DNA of 19,774 nucleotides, taken from Paenibacillus sp. oral taxon 786 str. D14 (GTDB lineage: Bacteria > Bacillota > Bacilli > Paenibacillales > Paenibacillaceae). Numbering within the stretch: position 1 is the stretch's first letter; each line of letters opens with the position of its first letter. The stretch is from positions 106,778-126,551 of the forward strand of contig NZ_GG695972.1 of assembly GCF_000159955.1 (NCBI RefSeq), in the 5' to 3' direction. The notes beneath the pieces are model-generated. The model made no database searches, was not told where the DNA came from, and saw only the letters and a program-made list of their open reading frames with translations. A program made the translations under genes and the position numbers. Below are positions 8,064 through 15,217 of the stretch, one piece after another.

Positions 8064-8942
8064 ATGGGAACTTTAAAACGCATGGCAAAAAATGAAATGT
8101 GGTACGTCTTGTTTATGCTGCCGGGGATCGCGCTGTTCGTGCTGGCGGTCGTGATTCCGCTGGTGATGGGTGCCCGGTATTCGTTCACGAATTGGGACGG
8201 GGTATCCGATTCCTTTGCTTCCGTAGGCTTTGAGAATTACGTGCAAGCGTTTGGCGATCCAAGCTTTTGGGATGCGCTGTGGAACACGTTTAAATATGCG
8301 ATCATCCTAACGATTCTAGTAAACATCCTATCCCTGCTGTTAGCGTTGGTGCTGGATACCTTCCTGCCATTGCGCAACCTGTTTCGGACGGTCTTTTTCC
8401 TGCCAAGCGTCATCTCGATCGTGCTGGCGGGCTTCGTTTGGAGCTATAACTACAGCACGGGAATTCCGAACCTGCTCAGTCATCTGGGTCTGGAGGTGTC
8501 CAGTCCGCTGGGCAATCCGGATTACACCCTGTTTGGCTTGATCCTGATCGCTTTGTGGCAGGGCGTCGGCTCTCCCATGATTATTTACATCGCCGGCCTG
8601 CAGGGCATACCGGGGGAACTGTTCGAAAGCGCCCGCATCGATGGAGCGGGAACCTGGAAAACGTTCCGGCATATCACACTGCCCTTGCTGGCGCCTTCCG
8701 TGACGATCAACCTGCTGCTGGTGCTCACCGGCTCGCTGAAAGTGTTTGACCTCGTTTACGTCACGACAAACGGAGGTCCCGGTTTTGCGACGGAAGTGAT
8801 GTCCACTTACATCTACCGGACGTCGTTCGCCTCATTTAAGGGGGGATATGGAATGGCGCTGTCGATGATGTTTTTCCTGATACTCGTCCTCGTGACGGTC
8901 GTGCAGATGTCCATTTCCAGAAGACGGGAGGTCGAGCTGTAA
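8064..8942 (+). CDS. Sugar ABC transporter permease 1 (MalF/UgpA-like)
   Basis: A 292-residue inner-membrane permease with about six hydrophobic segments, the first at residues 12-35. The EAA loop, which contacts the ATPase, is at about 186-205 (ELFESARIDGAGTWKTFRHI, then TLPLL). The length is normal for the CUT1 family. ATG 8064 is chosen because AGGAGAGGG (8048-8056) sits eight bases upstream; a GTG at 8031 in frame lies inside the hairpin and has no such site. The stop TAA shares its last base with the start of the next permease gene, so the two are translationally coupled. No ATPase gene is present; such operons usually borrow a shared MsmX-type ATPase encoded elsewhere (known for the family, inferred here). 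Confidence 0.92.
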   Translation: MGTLKRMAKNEMWYVLFMLPGIALFVLAVVIPLVMGARYSFTNWDGVSDSFASVGFENYVQAFGDPSFWDALWNTFKYAIILTILVNILSLLLALVLDTFLPLRNLFRTVFFLPSVISIVLAGFVWSYNYSTGIPNLLSHLGLEVSSPLGNPDYTLFGLILIALWQGVGSPMIIYIAGLQGIPGELFESARIDGAGTWKTFRHITLPLLAPSVTINLLLVLTGSLKVFDLVYVTTNGGPGFATEVMSTYIYRTSFASFKGGYGMALSMMFFLILVLVTVVQMSISRRREVEL

Positions 8943-9760
8943 TGAAAGCGAACAAAGTTATCACATTCCTCCTGTTTTTGGTGCTGGCGCTCGTCTTTCT
9001 TTTCCCTCTGTATGTGTCTCTGTTGATGTCGTTTAAAACGGCGAAGCAAACGTTCGATAACTTCTAAGCCTTGCCTTCCAGTCTCGATTTCGCCAATTAC
9101 GTCCATGCCTGGGAGACATCGAAATTTCCTTTAGCGATTATGAACAGCCTGATCGTCACGGGGGTTTCCGTCGTACTGATCGTGCTGGTATCTGCGTTAG
9201 CCGGCTATTCCATTGCGAGAAGGAATAAGCCGTTTTACAACATCATGTTCATGGTGTTTCTGTCCGGCATGATGATTCCGTTCCAGGTCACCATGCTGCC
9301 GTTGTACAAACTCGGCAAAACCCTTGAGATGCTGAACACGCATTGGGGGATCATTCTCATCTACGGCGGGTTCGGAATTCAGACGGGCGTGCTGTTCTAC
9401 GCTGCGTTCATCCGCCAAATTTCCCGCGAGATCGAGGAGGCGGCCAAAATCGACGGCTGCAGTACGCCGGGCATTTTTGCCCGAATTATTATCCCGTTGC
9501 TCAAACCGGTGACGGCGACGGTTGTCGTCTTAAACGCCTTGTACATCTGGAACGACTTCCTGCTGCCGCTATTGTATTTGCAGGATAACCAGTACCGTAC
9601 GATCCCGTTGCAGCAGTATTTCTTCTTCGGACAATACAGCAGTGACTTGAACCTGGCGTTTGCTTATGCCGTCATGGGCATGATTCCGGTCATCGCGTTC
9701 TTCCTGCTGATGCAGAAGTTTATCATTAAAGGGATCGCGGCTGGCGCGGTCAAAGGCTGA
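8942..9760 (+). pseudogene. Sugar ABC transporter permease 2 (MalG-like), interrupted by an in-frame TAA
   Basis: A single frame from ATG 8942 to TGA 9758-9760 would give a 272-residue MalG-type permease, but codon 42 is TAA (9065-9067). Upstream of it are a hydrophobic first membrane segment and the typical SLLMSFKTAKQTFDNF. Immediately after it the protein resumes in the same frame with ALPSSLDFANYVHAWETSKF, then four or five more membrane segments and the EAA loop (EIEEAAKIDGCSTPGIFARI). No bases are missing, so a point mutation explains it. A TTG at 9071, three bases past the stop, could allow weak reinitiation, but the product would lack the first membrane helix. Transporter function is probably lost unless the base call is wrong. 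Confidence 0.85.
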
Positions 9761-9796
9761 GGTTACGGGACAAAGCGGGAAGAGGAGGTTATTCGT

Positions 9797-11989
9797 TTGG
9801 CGATTCAGGTTTTGGAAGCGGGGAAAATATTTGATATCCGCATGAAAAGCTCGTCTTATGTATTTGGCATTAACGAAAACGGGACGGTGCAGCACCTTTA
9901 TTGGGGGGAGCCCGTGGAGGCTGCGGAATGCGCCGATTTGCTTCACCTCCGTCACCACAGTTCCTTCGATGCCGAGGTGAATCGGGAACGAGAGGAGTAT
10001 GGAGGTTGGGGCGGTACTTTATATGCAGAGCCCTGCCTGAAGGTGAGGTTTTAAAACGGCGTCCGCGATTTGCGGCTGCGTTATGAAGGATACGAGATTG
10101 GAAGTAGCGAGCGGGGCGGCCAATTGATGGTCCGCCTGAGCGACGAGTATTATCGCTTGCGGGTGGAACTGCATTACCGGGTCATTGAGGAATATGATTT
10201 AATTGAACGCTCGGCCAAGGTAGTGAACGAGGAGGGGAGGCCGATTCGCATCGATCAAGTCATGGCGGCGGCCTGGTCTGTCCCAGCCGAGCTGTCCGTC
10301 CGGCTGACGCATGTGACCGGCCGCTGGGCCGGTGAATACCAACTCCGGCGGGCCCCGCTCACCGAAGGCAAAAAGGTGCTGGAATCGCGGCAGGGCTTCA
10401 CCGGTGCGCATGCCAATCCTTGGTTTGCGCTGGATGGCGGCAAGGCGGACGAGATATCCGGGAACGTTTGGTTCGGCGCGTTAAGTTGGAGCGGCAACTG
10501 GAAAATCGTCCTGGAATCCACCACCTTTGGCCATGTCCGCGTTGTTGGCGGGGTCAATGACTTCGATGGGGCGTTTACCTTGGGCCCCGGGGAGAGCTAC
10601 ACCTCCCCCGTGTTTACGGGGGGCTTTGTCTCCGGCGGCTTCGGAGAGATGAGCCGGAATTTGCACAACTATCAACGGGACTACGTGCTTCCCGGATCAC
10701 GGGAACGAAAAGTGTTGTACAACTCCTGGGAAGCGACGGAATTCGCGGTGAACGTCCGGGAGCAAATCGAGTTGGCTAAACAGGCGGCCCGGATCGGCGC
10801 GGAGCGGTTTGTCGTCGACGATGGTTGGTTTGGCGCGCGCCACAGCGACCGGGCCGGTCTCGGCGACTGGCAGGTGAACCCTCAGAAATTCCCGAACGGA
10901 CTGCAGGAGTTGATCGACGAGGTGAAACGGCTTGGCATGGATTTCGGACTGTGGGTTGAACCCGAATCGGTCAATCCGGACAGCGAGTTGTACCGGAACC
11001 ATCCCGATTGGGTCTATCAATTCCCAACGCGTGAAGGAACGCTGCTGCGCAATCAATTGATGCTGAACTTGGGCAAGCCGGAGGTCAAGGCGTTTGTGCT
11101 TGAGTTTATGACGGATCTGCTCAGTACCTACGACATCGCCTTCGTCAAATGGGATATGAACCGCACGATCACGGAGCCGGGCGCAATCCCGCTGCACGAG
11201 CACGCCGAGGAGTCGGTATGGATCAAGCACGTCAACCACTTGTACGAGATTTGGGCCGAGCTCCGGCGCCGTTTCCCGCGGGTGGAGTTCGAGACCTGCG
11301 CCGGAGGCGGTTCGCGGATCGATCTCGGCATGCTGCGGTTTGCGGACCAGGCTTGGATCAGCGACAATACGGATGCCCGGGACCGGCTGACGATCCAGGA
11401 GGGCTTCTCCTACGCCTACAGCCCCTCCGTCATGATGTGCTGGGTCACGGAGTCCCCGCACGGTATGAACGGCCGGCGGCTGCCGCTGTCGTTCCGCTTC
11501 CACAGCGCCATGCTGGGCGGGCTGGGCATCGGCGCGAACATCGCCCGCTGGTCCGAGGCGGAAATAGCCGAAGCCAGCCGTTATGTGGCGCTGTATAAAA
11601 AGGTGCGTCATCTGGTGGCTGAGGGCGATTTGTATCGGCTGGCCTCTTTTGCGGAAGGTGATGTCGCCGCATGGCAGTATGTGGCCCGAGACCGGGATGA
11701 AATCGCCGTGTTTGCCTTTCGCCAGGCACAATATTTTGGCGACGCGGAGCTGCGGCTGCGCCTGCGGGGGTTAGAGCCGGATGCACGGTATCGGGTTGCA
11801 GTGCCGGGGGAGGCACTACCCGCGGAGGCGGACAACACCGCCGATCAACGCGACAACCGATCTGCCGGCACTGCCGCCGCCTCGGCCGCGAATGCTGTTT
11901 GGCACGGCTCCACCTTGATGCGTCTAGGTCTGCCGCTGACCTTGGCCGGCGATTACGCCAGCTGGTTTGTCTATTTGAGGCGGTTATAA
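9797..11989 (+). pseudogene. GH36 alpha-galactosidase, interrupted by an in-frame TAA at codon 86
   Basis: The frame from TTG 9797 (after AGAGGAGG, 9781-9788) to TAA 11987-11989 spans 730 codons, matching the roughly 730 residues of bacterial GH36 alpha-galactosidases such as the Geobacillus enzymes. These remove terminal alpha-1,6-galactose from melibiose, raffinose and stachyose. Visible parts are the N-terminal beta-sandwich, the barrel motifs LYNSWEA, FVVDDGWFG and LWVEPE, the nucleophile Asp453 in FVKWDMNR and the probable acid-base Asp523 in ISDNTDARDR. Codon 86 is TAA (10052-10054) inside the conserved-looking stretch KVRF-stop-NGVRDLRLRYEGYE; AAA to TAA would explain it. Both sides are in the same frame. 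Restarting at TTG 10070 would lose about 90 residues of the sandwich domain. There is no signal peptide, so hydrolysis would be intracellular after import. No convincing terminator follows. Confidence 0.88.
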
Positions 11990-12085
11990 CTGGATACACA
12001 ACCTTTGTGACCTTTATTACTCCCTTGCAACGGGCGATACGCTAGAATGAGGACGAAACGTATCCAGATGGAGGTAGGATAGCGG

Positions 12086-12934
12086 ATGGCCCATAACAAG
12101 GGAAGCAATCGGAGCGGCGGCGGGAAACCAGCCTCAACCCACAAGACGGTATCCAACCGGACAACCCCTGACAACAAGAACATCGGCAAGGGGAAGGCAG
12201 GTAAAGCTGCCAGCAGATCAGAAAACGGTCGGGGGAGTACGAAATCCGGTTTGATTTTCGTTAGTTCTCTCATTTTAATCGGAGTCTTGGTCATCACCCT
12301 GGCTGTTGTGTTCCTGAAAGATTCGGATACTTCTGAATTAAAGGATCTCCCGAACTACACGGAAATCAAAGGCGACTACACGGCCGAGGGCTTGAAGTAT
12401 GAGAAACAGCCGCATTTGGGCGATCCGAACGCCAAGGTCAAAGTCATCGAGTTCGCTGATTTCAAATGCCCGGCCTGCAAGAAGTGGGAAGAAACTTATA
12501 TGGACCAGCTGCAGCAGGACTTCATCGATACCGGTAAAATCGAGTTATTTTTCATTAATTATGCGTTTATTGACCGGGATTCGATCATGGCGGCCAGCGC
12601 GGGCGAGGCGATCGCGGCGCAGAGCAACGAGAAGTTCTGGGAGTTCAAGCGTAAGCTGTATGAACACCAAGGCGATGAGACGAAAATTTGGGCGACACCT
12701 GACTTTTTGCTGGACTTCGTGAAGAAGAATATCGAGGGGATCGACTATGATCGGTTCGCGAAGGATTTAAAAGAATATACCTACATGCTGCCGGTCAAAG
12801 AAGATTTCAAAACAGGTGGTTACTACGGGGTCAACGGAACCCCTCAATTCATGGTGAACGGGGAGCTGCTGCCAAGCGCTTCCTACGAGGAGTTGGCGGC
12901 GGCGATTGAGGCGGAGCTGGCGGAAACCGACTAA
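12086..12934 (+). CDS. Membrane-anchored DsbA-family thiol-disulfide oxidoreductase
   Basis: A 282-residue protein. It has a basic, Ser/Gly/Lys-rich cytoplasmic N-terminus (about 1-54), one membrane segment (about 55-77) and an extracytoplasmic DsbA-like thioredoxin domain of the type in BdbD and related proteins. The redox motif is CPAC (Cys128-Cys131) in FADFKCPACKKWEE, and the cis-proline loop is NGTPQFMVNG (Pro253). An alpha-helical insert lies between them, as expected for DsbA. It should form or exchange disulfide bonds in secreted proteins outside the membrane. Start ATG 12086 follows GGAGG (12070-12074). It is a single gene closed by a strong terminator, unrelated to the sugar locus. 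The long charged N-terminal tail is a common feature of Paenibacillus versions (from memory). Confidence 0.9.
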   Translation: MAHNKGSNRSGGGKPASTHKTVSNRTTPDNKNIGKGKAGKAASRSENGRGSTKSGLIFVSSLILIGVLVITLAVVFLKDSDTSELKDLPNYTEIKGDYTAEGLKYEKQPHLGDPNAKVKVIEFADFKCPACKKWEETYMDQLQQDFIDTGKIELFFINYAFIDRDSIMAASAGEAIAAQSNEKFWEFKRKLYEHQGDETKIWATPDFLLDFVKKNIEGIDYDRFAKDLKEYTYMLPVKEDFKTGGYYGVNGTPQFMVNGELLPSASYEELAAAIEAELAETD

Positions 12935-12935
12935 T

Positions 12936-13151
12936 TCACGGACATAATAGGATATTCATATTAAGTCTTATGAAAAGCGACGTTGAAGTCGCTTTTTTTC
13001 GTAGCCTTCGAGTTTTTAGATAGCCAAATCGATGGATTTCCCTTAGACCCTTCGCATTGCAAAGTATAAAAGTACCAATACCGATGAAAAGAAGATACAT
13101 TAATACGTTTGGGATGATCCAGGCGATGCGAAGTTTGATGGTTTTGTTCAA
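12936..13151 (-). CDS. Possible small membrane protein (71 aa)
   Basis: On the - strand GGAGGTGG (13164-13157) lies five bases before a TTG at 13151-13149. The resulting protein begins NKTIKLRIAWIIPNVLMYLL and continues FIGIGTFILCNAKGLREIHR. That gives one long hydrophobic helix preceded by basic residues and followed by a polar tail, which looks like a genuine small membrane protein. The last 25 or so residues (RRLRKKATSTSLFIRLNMNI and beyond) are encoded across the terminator of the opposite gene. They look unlike natural coding sequence, so the C-terminus may be truncated or shifted. I do not recognise the family. It is divergent from hsp20, and a CtsR-type box lies 185 bp upstream of its start. 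Confidence 0.4.
   Translation of the reverse strand: MNKTIKLRIAWIIPNVLMYLLFIGIGTFILCNAKGLREIHRFGYLKTRRLRKKATSTSLFIRLNMNILLCP
12973..12999 (+). terminator. Intrinsic terminator after the DsbA-like gene
   Basis: AAAAGCGAC (12973-12981) pairs with GTCGCTTTT (12988-12996) around GTTGAA. The T-run extends to 12999. Confidence 0.9.
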
Positions 13152-13335
13152 GAACTCCACCTCCATGTAAAAACCATTAGTCCGGGCATGTAAACAGTAA
13201 GGATATAAATTCGTTATCTTACTTTTACCATGAATAGGTTGCGATGTCTCGAGGTATCTTAACGATAGCGTTACTTCCACATCCAAAGGGCAGCAGGACA
13301 GAAAATCTTTATGAGGAAATTTGGTGAAGATCAAA

Positions 13336-13352
13336 GGTCAAAGAAGGTCAAA
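13336..13352 (+). promoter_or_regulatory. CtsR-type operator, distal copy
   Basis: GGTCAAA-GAA-GGTCAAA matches the CtsR heptad direct repeat (RGTCAAA, three bases, RGTCAAA). It is flanked by two weaker heptads, GATCAAA immediately upstream and AGTCAAG five bases downstream. It is about 95 bp upstream of the hsp20 -35 element and could serve hsp20, the divergent - strand gene, or both. Confidence 0.7.
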
Positions 13353-13430
13353 TCAAAAGTCAAGCCCTAAGCGACGAGGAAAAATTCGCGAAAATCGCCC
13401 GATACAAGGCTGTTTGGGCTAAAATCACTT

Positions 13431-13459
13431 TTGTCACTTTGGTCGTGGAAGCATATAAT
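13431..13459 (+). promoter_or_regulatory. Sigma-A promoter of hsp20
   Basis: TTGTCA (13431-13436), a 17-base spacer and a perfect TATAAT (13454-13459). Transcription should start near 13466, right before the proximal CtsR box. Confidence 0.85.
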
Positions 13460-13469
13460 GAGGATGTAA

Positions 13470-13486
13470 GGTCAAATAAGGTCAAA
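13470..13486 (+). promoter_or_regulatory. CtsR operator, proximal copy
   Basis: GGTCAAA-TAA-GGTCAAA is a perfect match to the CtsR consensus. It lies just downstream of the predicted transcription start, where a bound repressor would block the polymerase. Heat shock would relieve this, as known for class III heat-shock genes in Firmicutes. Confidence 0.88.
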
Positions 13487-13510
13487 CTAAAGAAAGGGGA
13501 ATGAATAATC

Positions 13511-13957
13511 ATGTTTGATTTGATTCCTTTTGGCAGACACAGGGAAGATGCGTTTGGACAGTTGGCTAAAACGTTTAATGATGTGTTCAATGATGACTTT
13601 TTTGCACCGTTTAAAAATTCGCCGCTTTCTTTCAGAACGGACATCCGTGAAACGGATCAAGCGTATCTGGTTGAAGCGGAATTGCCTGGTTTCCGAAAAG
13701 AGGACATCGAGATCGACTATGCCGCACCTTACTTGACAATCAAAGCGGTTCGTAATGAAGACCACAACATGGAGGATACGAACCATCAAATCGTTCGGAA
13801 GGAACGCCGGCACGGCGAATACGTACGCAGATTCTACGTGCAGGACATTGCTGAAGAAGATATTCGCGCGTCCTTGAAGGATGGCGTTCTGAAGCTGGAG
13901 GTGCCGAAACGGCAACCGACCCGCTCCAAACGCATCCAAATTCAAGACGGCGATTAA
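13511..13957 (+). CDS. hsp20: Small heat-shock protein, Hsp20/alpha-crystallin family
   Basis: A 148-residue ATP-independent holdase chaperone that binds unfolding proteins in the cytoplasm. The alpha-crystallin domain spans about residues 41-133, starting FRTDIRETDQAYLVEAELPG and ending with the hallmark ASLKDGVLKLEVPK (the A-x-x-x-D/N-G-V-L motif). A C-terminal IQI (142-144) fits the I-x-I anchor used for oligomer assembly. The N-terminal MFDLIPFGR is typical for Bacillales members. ATG 13511 follows AAAGGGG with about 11 bases of spacing. An ATG at 13501 in another frame would give only five codons, so it is rejected as the start. The promoter and two CtsR boxes upstream point to heat-shock control. 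Confidence 0.95.
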   Translation: MFDLIPFGRHREDAFGQLAKTFNDVFNDDFFAPFKNSPLSFRTDIRETDQAYLVEAELPGFRKEDIEIDYAAPYLTIKAVRNEDHNMEDTNHQIVRKERRHGEYVRRFYVQDIAEEDIRASLKDGVLKLEVPKRQPTRSKRIQIQDGD

Positions 13958-13967
13958 TATAAACAGG

Positions 13968-14010
13968 GGCTATCCCTCCAGCAAATTTGCTGGAGAGGAT
14001 AGCCTCCTTT
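13968..14010. terminator. Long hairpin between convergent hsp20 and the nasC remnant
   Basis: GGCTATCC followed by CTCCAGCAAA (13968-13985) pairs with TTTGCTGGAG followed by A and GGATAGCC (13986-14004). That is an almost uninterrupted stem of about 18 bp with one bulge. Only a short T-run follows on the + strand. It probably terminates hsp20 and may work in both directions. Confidence 0.7.
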
Positions 14011-14025
14011 GTGTTACATAAATCA

Positions 14026-14775
14026 TCAGCTTCGCTCATGACGAGATGCCACAAGAGCGGCGGGATCAACGGTGCGCTCGGCAGTGTGTTGCACAGCAGT
14101 GTACTTGGCCTCCCCGTCGTCCCGGGCGCTGCCCCAAGAAGCGCCGTCAGCACTTGTGTCTGCGCCGGAACCAGTGTCCCCCGCTTCCACGCTTTCCGCC
14201 CTAACGGCGGAGATCTTAAACTCCGGCATTCGGCTGACGGGGTGCAGGGCGTCGTTCGTCAGCCGGTTCACAGCTAAGTCGCCGCCCCAATGGAACGGGA
14301 CAAACATCGTGCGCGGATGGATGTCCGCCGTCACCTCTGGACTAACTTGGCAGCAAGCAACTTATCCATGCAAACATCGTGCGCGGATGGATGTCCGCCG
14401 TCACCTTGGCGGCGACCTCCAGCGACCCGCGCAGCGTGGTCAAGCGGGCCCGGCCGTTCGGCGAGGGCGCACAGCAGCCAGGCGTCCGGCAGCGCCGCGC
14501 CGGCTGGCTCAAACACCCGGGGCCGGCAGAACACCCGGCCCTCGAGGTTCGTCATCGTCTCTTCCACTTCGAGGAAGGACGTGCCGGGCAGCAGCCAATC
14601 CGCGTAGGCGGACGTCTCCGTCTCGAACAGGTCGACGACGACATGTACTGCAGCGTATGCTCCACGCCGTTCACCTGCTGCTCCAACCCCCGCGCGGTAA
14701 GAACCATTCCGCGCTTTGCCCCGGCGAATCCCCGAGCCACTTGACGGATCGTGTCCTAGGGGATCCCGGTACGTA
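14026..14775 (-). pseudogene. nasC: Decayed assimilatory nitrate reductase catalytic subunit (nasC-like), C-terminal fragments
   Basis: Reading the - strand, fragments of a molybdopterin oxidoreductase appear in correct order but in different frames. First comes TGIP, a TAG, then DTIRQVARGFAGAKRGMVLT and ARGLEQQVNGVEHTLQY. A shift and internal deletion lead to VVVDLFETETSAYADWLLPG, then EVEETMTNLEGRVFCRPRVF and ALPDAWLLCALAER. A second large deletion leads to RLTTLRGSLEVAAKVTADIH, then the C-terminal MFVPFHWGGDLAVNRLTNDA and PVSRMPEFKISAVR, ending at TGA 14028-14026. The HWGG-NRLT-SRMPEFK tail is typical of NasC-type nitrate reductases. A normal protein is about 700 residues, so the N-terminal half and large internal parts are absent. 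It is non-functional. The family call is from motifs; another member of this oxidoreductase class is possible. Confidence 0.75.
14301..14406. repeat. 36-bp direct repeat (70-bp duplication unit) inside the nasC remnant
   Basis: An identical 36-base sequence beginning CAAACATCGTGCGCGG occurs at 14301-14336 and 14371-14406, separated by 34 unrelated bases. On the - strand both copies encode VTADIHPRTMF. Only the 14301 copy continues correctly into VPFHWGG; the other runs into a stop. It is a recent duplication, or an insertion with target duplication, that further breaks the gene. Confidence 0.85.
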
Positions 14776-15016
14776 GTCTGTGTGATGTTACGTCCAAAGC
14801 TGTCTTCTGCAAAAGCGGACTGCAGCACCTGAGCATCCTTCACTTGCACATCTGCCACGTAATAGGTGAGTTACAACCACTTCCACATGCTCGATCAAAT
14901 AGCGGTCCACCAAACCATATAAAATCCCGCCAATGCCCCTAAAGAGGCACGAGGAAATAAATGGCCAGCTTCTTTTTCGAAGTGCGACGGCCGGCCCTCT
15001 TGAGATTTTCGCTCAT
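14774..15016 (-). pseudogene. N-terminal fragment of a phosphodiester glycosidase (NAGPA-domain) protein
   Basis: On the - strand ATG 15016-15014 follows GGAGTG and begins MSENLKRAGRRTSKKKLAIY, then FLVPL and a TAG. A shifted frame continues GIGGILYGLVDRYLIEHVEV, then VVTH. Another shift gives YYVADVQVKDAQVLQSAFAE, then DSFGRNITQTT, where homology ends at the junction with the nasC remnant. The basic start plus one membrane helix plus YYVADVQ and FGRNIT-TT match the beginning of exopolysaccharide-associated phosphodiester glycosidases (PF09992), which continue with an AINGDYYG-like motif that is missing here. There are two frameshifts and total loss of the catalytic domain. The family call is from memory of the motif and is moderately sure. 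Confidence 0.65.
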
Positions 15017-15043
15017 GGGTCTTTCACTCCATTCCGTGTTGCA

Positions 15044-15059
15044 TTGAGGTTCGCCTCAA
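15044..15059. repeat. Perfect hairpin with a TTCG tetraloop
   Basis: TTGAGG and CCTCAA flank TTCG. The UUCG loop makes a very stable RNA hairpin on the + strand. No T-run follows on either strand, so its role is unknown. Confidence 0.5.
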
Positions 15060-15159
15060 GCCAAGATAGATAGGGCTTGGCAGCAGGCAAGACCATCATA
15101 CGCCGCTAACCTGAATTGAAGCTTAATGTCCAAAGATGCCCAGCTCCCCCATTTCGGGT

Positions 15160-15165
15160 TACAAT
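15160..15165 (+). promoter_or_regulatory. Possible -10 element for the aldehyde dehydrogenase operon
   Basis: TACAAT lies 52 bp before the start codon, but no good -35 is found 16-18 bases upstream. This is a weak call. Confidence 0.3.
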
Positions 15166-15217
15166 AGAAGAGACAGACAGGAATGACATTGATTATTCGG
15201 GAAAAGAGGGAACCGCC

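Noticed and set aside
10697..11731. Long - strand open frame opposite the alpha-galactosidase
   Set aside because: It lies wholly antisense to conserved GH36 coding sequence in GC-rich DNA, a usual source of false frames.
11997..12009. Small hairpin CACAA-CCT-TTGTG after the alpha-galactosidase gene
   Set aside because: A five-bp stem without a T-run is too weak to call a terminator.
13501..13518. Five-codon upstream frame ATG-AAT-AAT-CAT-GTT-TGA overlapping the hsp20 start
   Set aside because: The ribosome site is only one base from this ATG, so initiation there is unlikely; it is probably incidental.
14755..14775. Cluster of restriction-site palindromes (CCTAGG, GGATCC, TACGTA) resembling a cloning polylinker at the pseudogene junction
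   Set aside because: Most of it reads naturally as nitrate reductase coding sequence on the - strand (TGIP-x-DTIRQVA, with TAG in place of a likely GAG), so no vector sequence is needed to explain it.
14072..14776. Large + strand open frame in the pseudogene region
   Set aside because: Its translation is Arg/Ser/Pro-rich with no family character, and the - strand carries clear NasC motifs over the same DNA.
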